A DNA stretch of 64,000 nt from Kitasatospora aureofaciens (GTDB taxonomy: Bacteria; Actinomycetota; Actinomycetes; Streptomycetales; Streptomycetaceae). A model generated the notes under the pieces. The model worked only from the letters and a program-made list of their open reading frames with translations. It was not told the DNA's origin and ran no database searches. Positions 62,974 through 64,000 of the stretch are shown here, in pieces. The position numbers and the translations under genes are program-made. Each line of letters opens with the position of its first letter. Position 1 is the stretch's first letter. The stretch covers positions 62,001-126,000 of the forward strand of contig JODU01000012.1 in NCBI GenBank assembly GCA_000720845.1, written 5' to 3'.

Positions 62974-63351
62974 ATGGAAGACAACGCACCCCTGCTCGTG
63001 GTCGTCGACGCCGCGAACGTCGTCGGCTCGGTGCCCGACGGCTGGTGGCGGGACCGGCGCGGAGCGGCGGAGCGGTTGCGGGACCGGCTGGCGGCGGACG
63101 GGGTGCCGGGGCGGGCCGGGCCGGTGGAGGTCGTACTCGTCGTCGAGGGCGCGGCCCGCGGGATGGAGTCCGTGCCCGGCGTACGGGTGGAGTCCGCACC
63201 CGGCAGCGGGGACGACCACATCGTCGAGCTGGTCGCGCGGACGGCGGGCGACCGTGCCGTCCTGGTGGTGACGGCCGACCGCGAGCTGCGCCGCCGGGTG
63301 ACGGAGCTGGGCGCCGGGGTGGCGGGGCCCAGGACGGTGCGGCCCGTGTGA
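62974..63351 (+). CDS. NYN/PIN-like domain protein
   Basis: The 125-residue protein starts MEDNAPLLVVVDAANVVGSVPDGWWRDRRGAAERL. The acidic residues of a PIN-like nuclease are visible: Asp in VVVDAANVVG, the Asp pair in SGDDHIVELVARTAGDRAVLVVTAD, and Asp in TADRELRRRV. NYN-domain proteins are RNases or metal-dependent nucleases. It is small and complete for this subfamily, divergent from the propeller-like gene. Confidence 0.85.
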   Translation: MEDNAPLLVVVDAANVVGSVPDGWWRDRRGAAERLRDRLAADGVPGRAGPVEVVLVVEGAARGMESVPGVRVESAPGSGDDHIVELVARTAGDRAVLVVTADRELRRRVTELGAGVAGPRTVRPV

Positions 63352-63384
63352 CGGCCGGAGCGGGCACACGGGCCGACGACGCGT

Positions 63385-63410
63385 CAGGTCCGCCGCGTCA
63401 CCCGGACCTG
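63385..63410. terminator. hairpin between the NYN and permease genes
   Basis: CAGGTCCG (63385-63392) and CGGACCTG (63403-63410), exact 8-base arms with a 10-base loop, between convergent genes. Confidence 0.55.
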
Positions 63411-63417
63411 CGGCGGG

Positions 63418-64000
63418 TTACGGGCCGTTCGGGGCGGACGGCTCGGCCGGTGTGTCCTCGCCGCGGGCCAGGCGGCTGTGGGTGCGGCCGTAGAGGAAGT
63501 ACACGACGAAGCCGATCGCCATCCAGACGGCGAAGCGGACCCAGGTCTCGGCGGGCAGGTTCAGCATCAGCCACAGCGAGGCGGCCACGGACACGATGGG
63601 CAGCAGCGGGACCAGCGGGGTGCGGAAGGCGCGGGGCAGGTCGGGCCGGGTCCGGCGCAGGATGATCACGCTGATCGCCACGATGACGAAGGCGAAGAGC
63701 GTGCCGATGTTCACCAGCTCGGCCAGCTCGCTGAGGCTGGTGAAGCCGGCGACGATCGCGATGATCACGCCGAGCAGGATGGTCGGCCGGTAGGGGGTGC
63801 GGAACCTCGGGTGGACGTGGGAGAAGAAGCGCGGCAGGAGTCCGTCGCGGCTCATCGCGAAGAAAACCCGGCTCTGGCCCAGGAGCAGGATCATGCAGAC
63901 CGTGGTCAGGCCGACGGCCGCGCCGAAGCTGATCACGCCCGAGAAGAAGGGATGCCCCGTGGCCTTGAACGCGTCGGCGAGCGGGGCGTCCACGGAGAGC
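63418..64000 (-). CDS. amino acid permease, APC superfamily (5' part outside window)
   Basis: The frame is open to the right edge of the window, so the N-terminal half is missing. The visible ~194 residues have five to six membrane segments, including FFSGVISFGAAVGLTTVCMILLLGQSRVFFAMSRDGLLPRFF, the segment 8 signature of cationic amino acid transporter (CAT) type APC permeases, followed by FSHVHPRFRTPYRPTILLGVIIAIVAGF and LVNIGTLFAFVIVAISVIILRRTRPDLPRAFRTP. It ends in a TAA stop, rare in this GC context. It likely imports amino acids by proton symport. Confidence 0.9.
   Translation of the reverse strand, partial: LSVDAPLADAFKATGHPFFSGVISFGAAVGLTTVCMILLLGQSRVFFAMSRDGLLPRFFSHVHPRFRTPYRPTILLGVIIAIVAGFTSLSELAELVNIGTLFAFVIVAISVIILRRTRPDLPRAFRTPLVPLLPIVSVAASLWLMLNLPAETWVRFAVWMAIGFVVYFLYGRTHSRLARGEDTPAEPSAPNGP

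Overview
The window is high-GC (about 72%) Streptomyces-type chromosomal DNA: strong third-position G/C bias, GTG starts, GGAGG-type ribosome binding sites, likely leaderless genes, and lineage families such as the MalR/MalEFG-AglA maltose system, GlnE, GlnA2, a XRE/DUF397 pair, an AfsR-like SARP and an LAxTG-type surface protein. Gene order from about 7.6 to 55 kb looks, from memory, like the core S. coelicolor segment running from the pullulanase through malEFG, glnE, nadE, glnA2, panB and map to a haem oxygenase. From 57 kb the content resembles a cell-wall glycopolymer locus that I recall as lying elsewhere in that genome. There are no rRNA or tRNA genes, insertion sequences or CRISPR arrays.

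Layout. 0-7.6 kb: 3' end of a response regulator, a DUF1996 protein, a lipoprotein, a TPR protein, a sigma-like membrane protein, a ferredoxin reductase with a TetR regulator, and a tautomerase. 7.6-19.8 kb: alpha-glucan utilisation, with a two-catalytic-domain secreted amylase/pullulanase, aglA, malG, malF, malE and divergent malR, plus MalR-type palindromes and intercistronic hairpins. 19.8-29.9 kb: a PAP2 protein, glnE, yefM/yoeB, a VOC protein, nadE, a DUF305/DUF3105 pair and glnA2, a nitrogen-metabolism core. 29.9-41.9 kb: a WD40 Ser/Thr kinase cluster, a decayed XRE/DUF397 relic, a small peptide with a double-glycine leader, an intact XRE/DUF397 pair, a TetR-controlled MacB/FtsX-type exporter, an MFS transporter and an EEP protein. 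42-53 kb: panB, a DrrAB-type ABC exporter behind SARP-like 11-bp repeats, a broken SARP gene, an M50 protease, an F420-dependent reductase, two minisatellites and an MFS exporter. 53-57 kb: map, haem oxygenase with an iron box, PhzF and a chimeric HtaA protein. 57-64 kb: a Stealth phosphotransferase, an LCP ligase flanked by two paralogous repeat proteins, a NYN protein and the 3' part of an amino acid permease.

The most notable points are: an ORF that joins the first ~27 codons of a family-2 glycosyltransferase in frame to a wall-anchored HtaA haem protein, which marks a rearrangement breakpoint or a misassembly; a SARP gene broken by an out-of-frame deletion of its GLPLA segment, next to an exporter whose promoter carries SARP-style repeats; an orphan double-glycine leader peptide; and paralogous propeller-like proteins on both sides of an LCP ligase.
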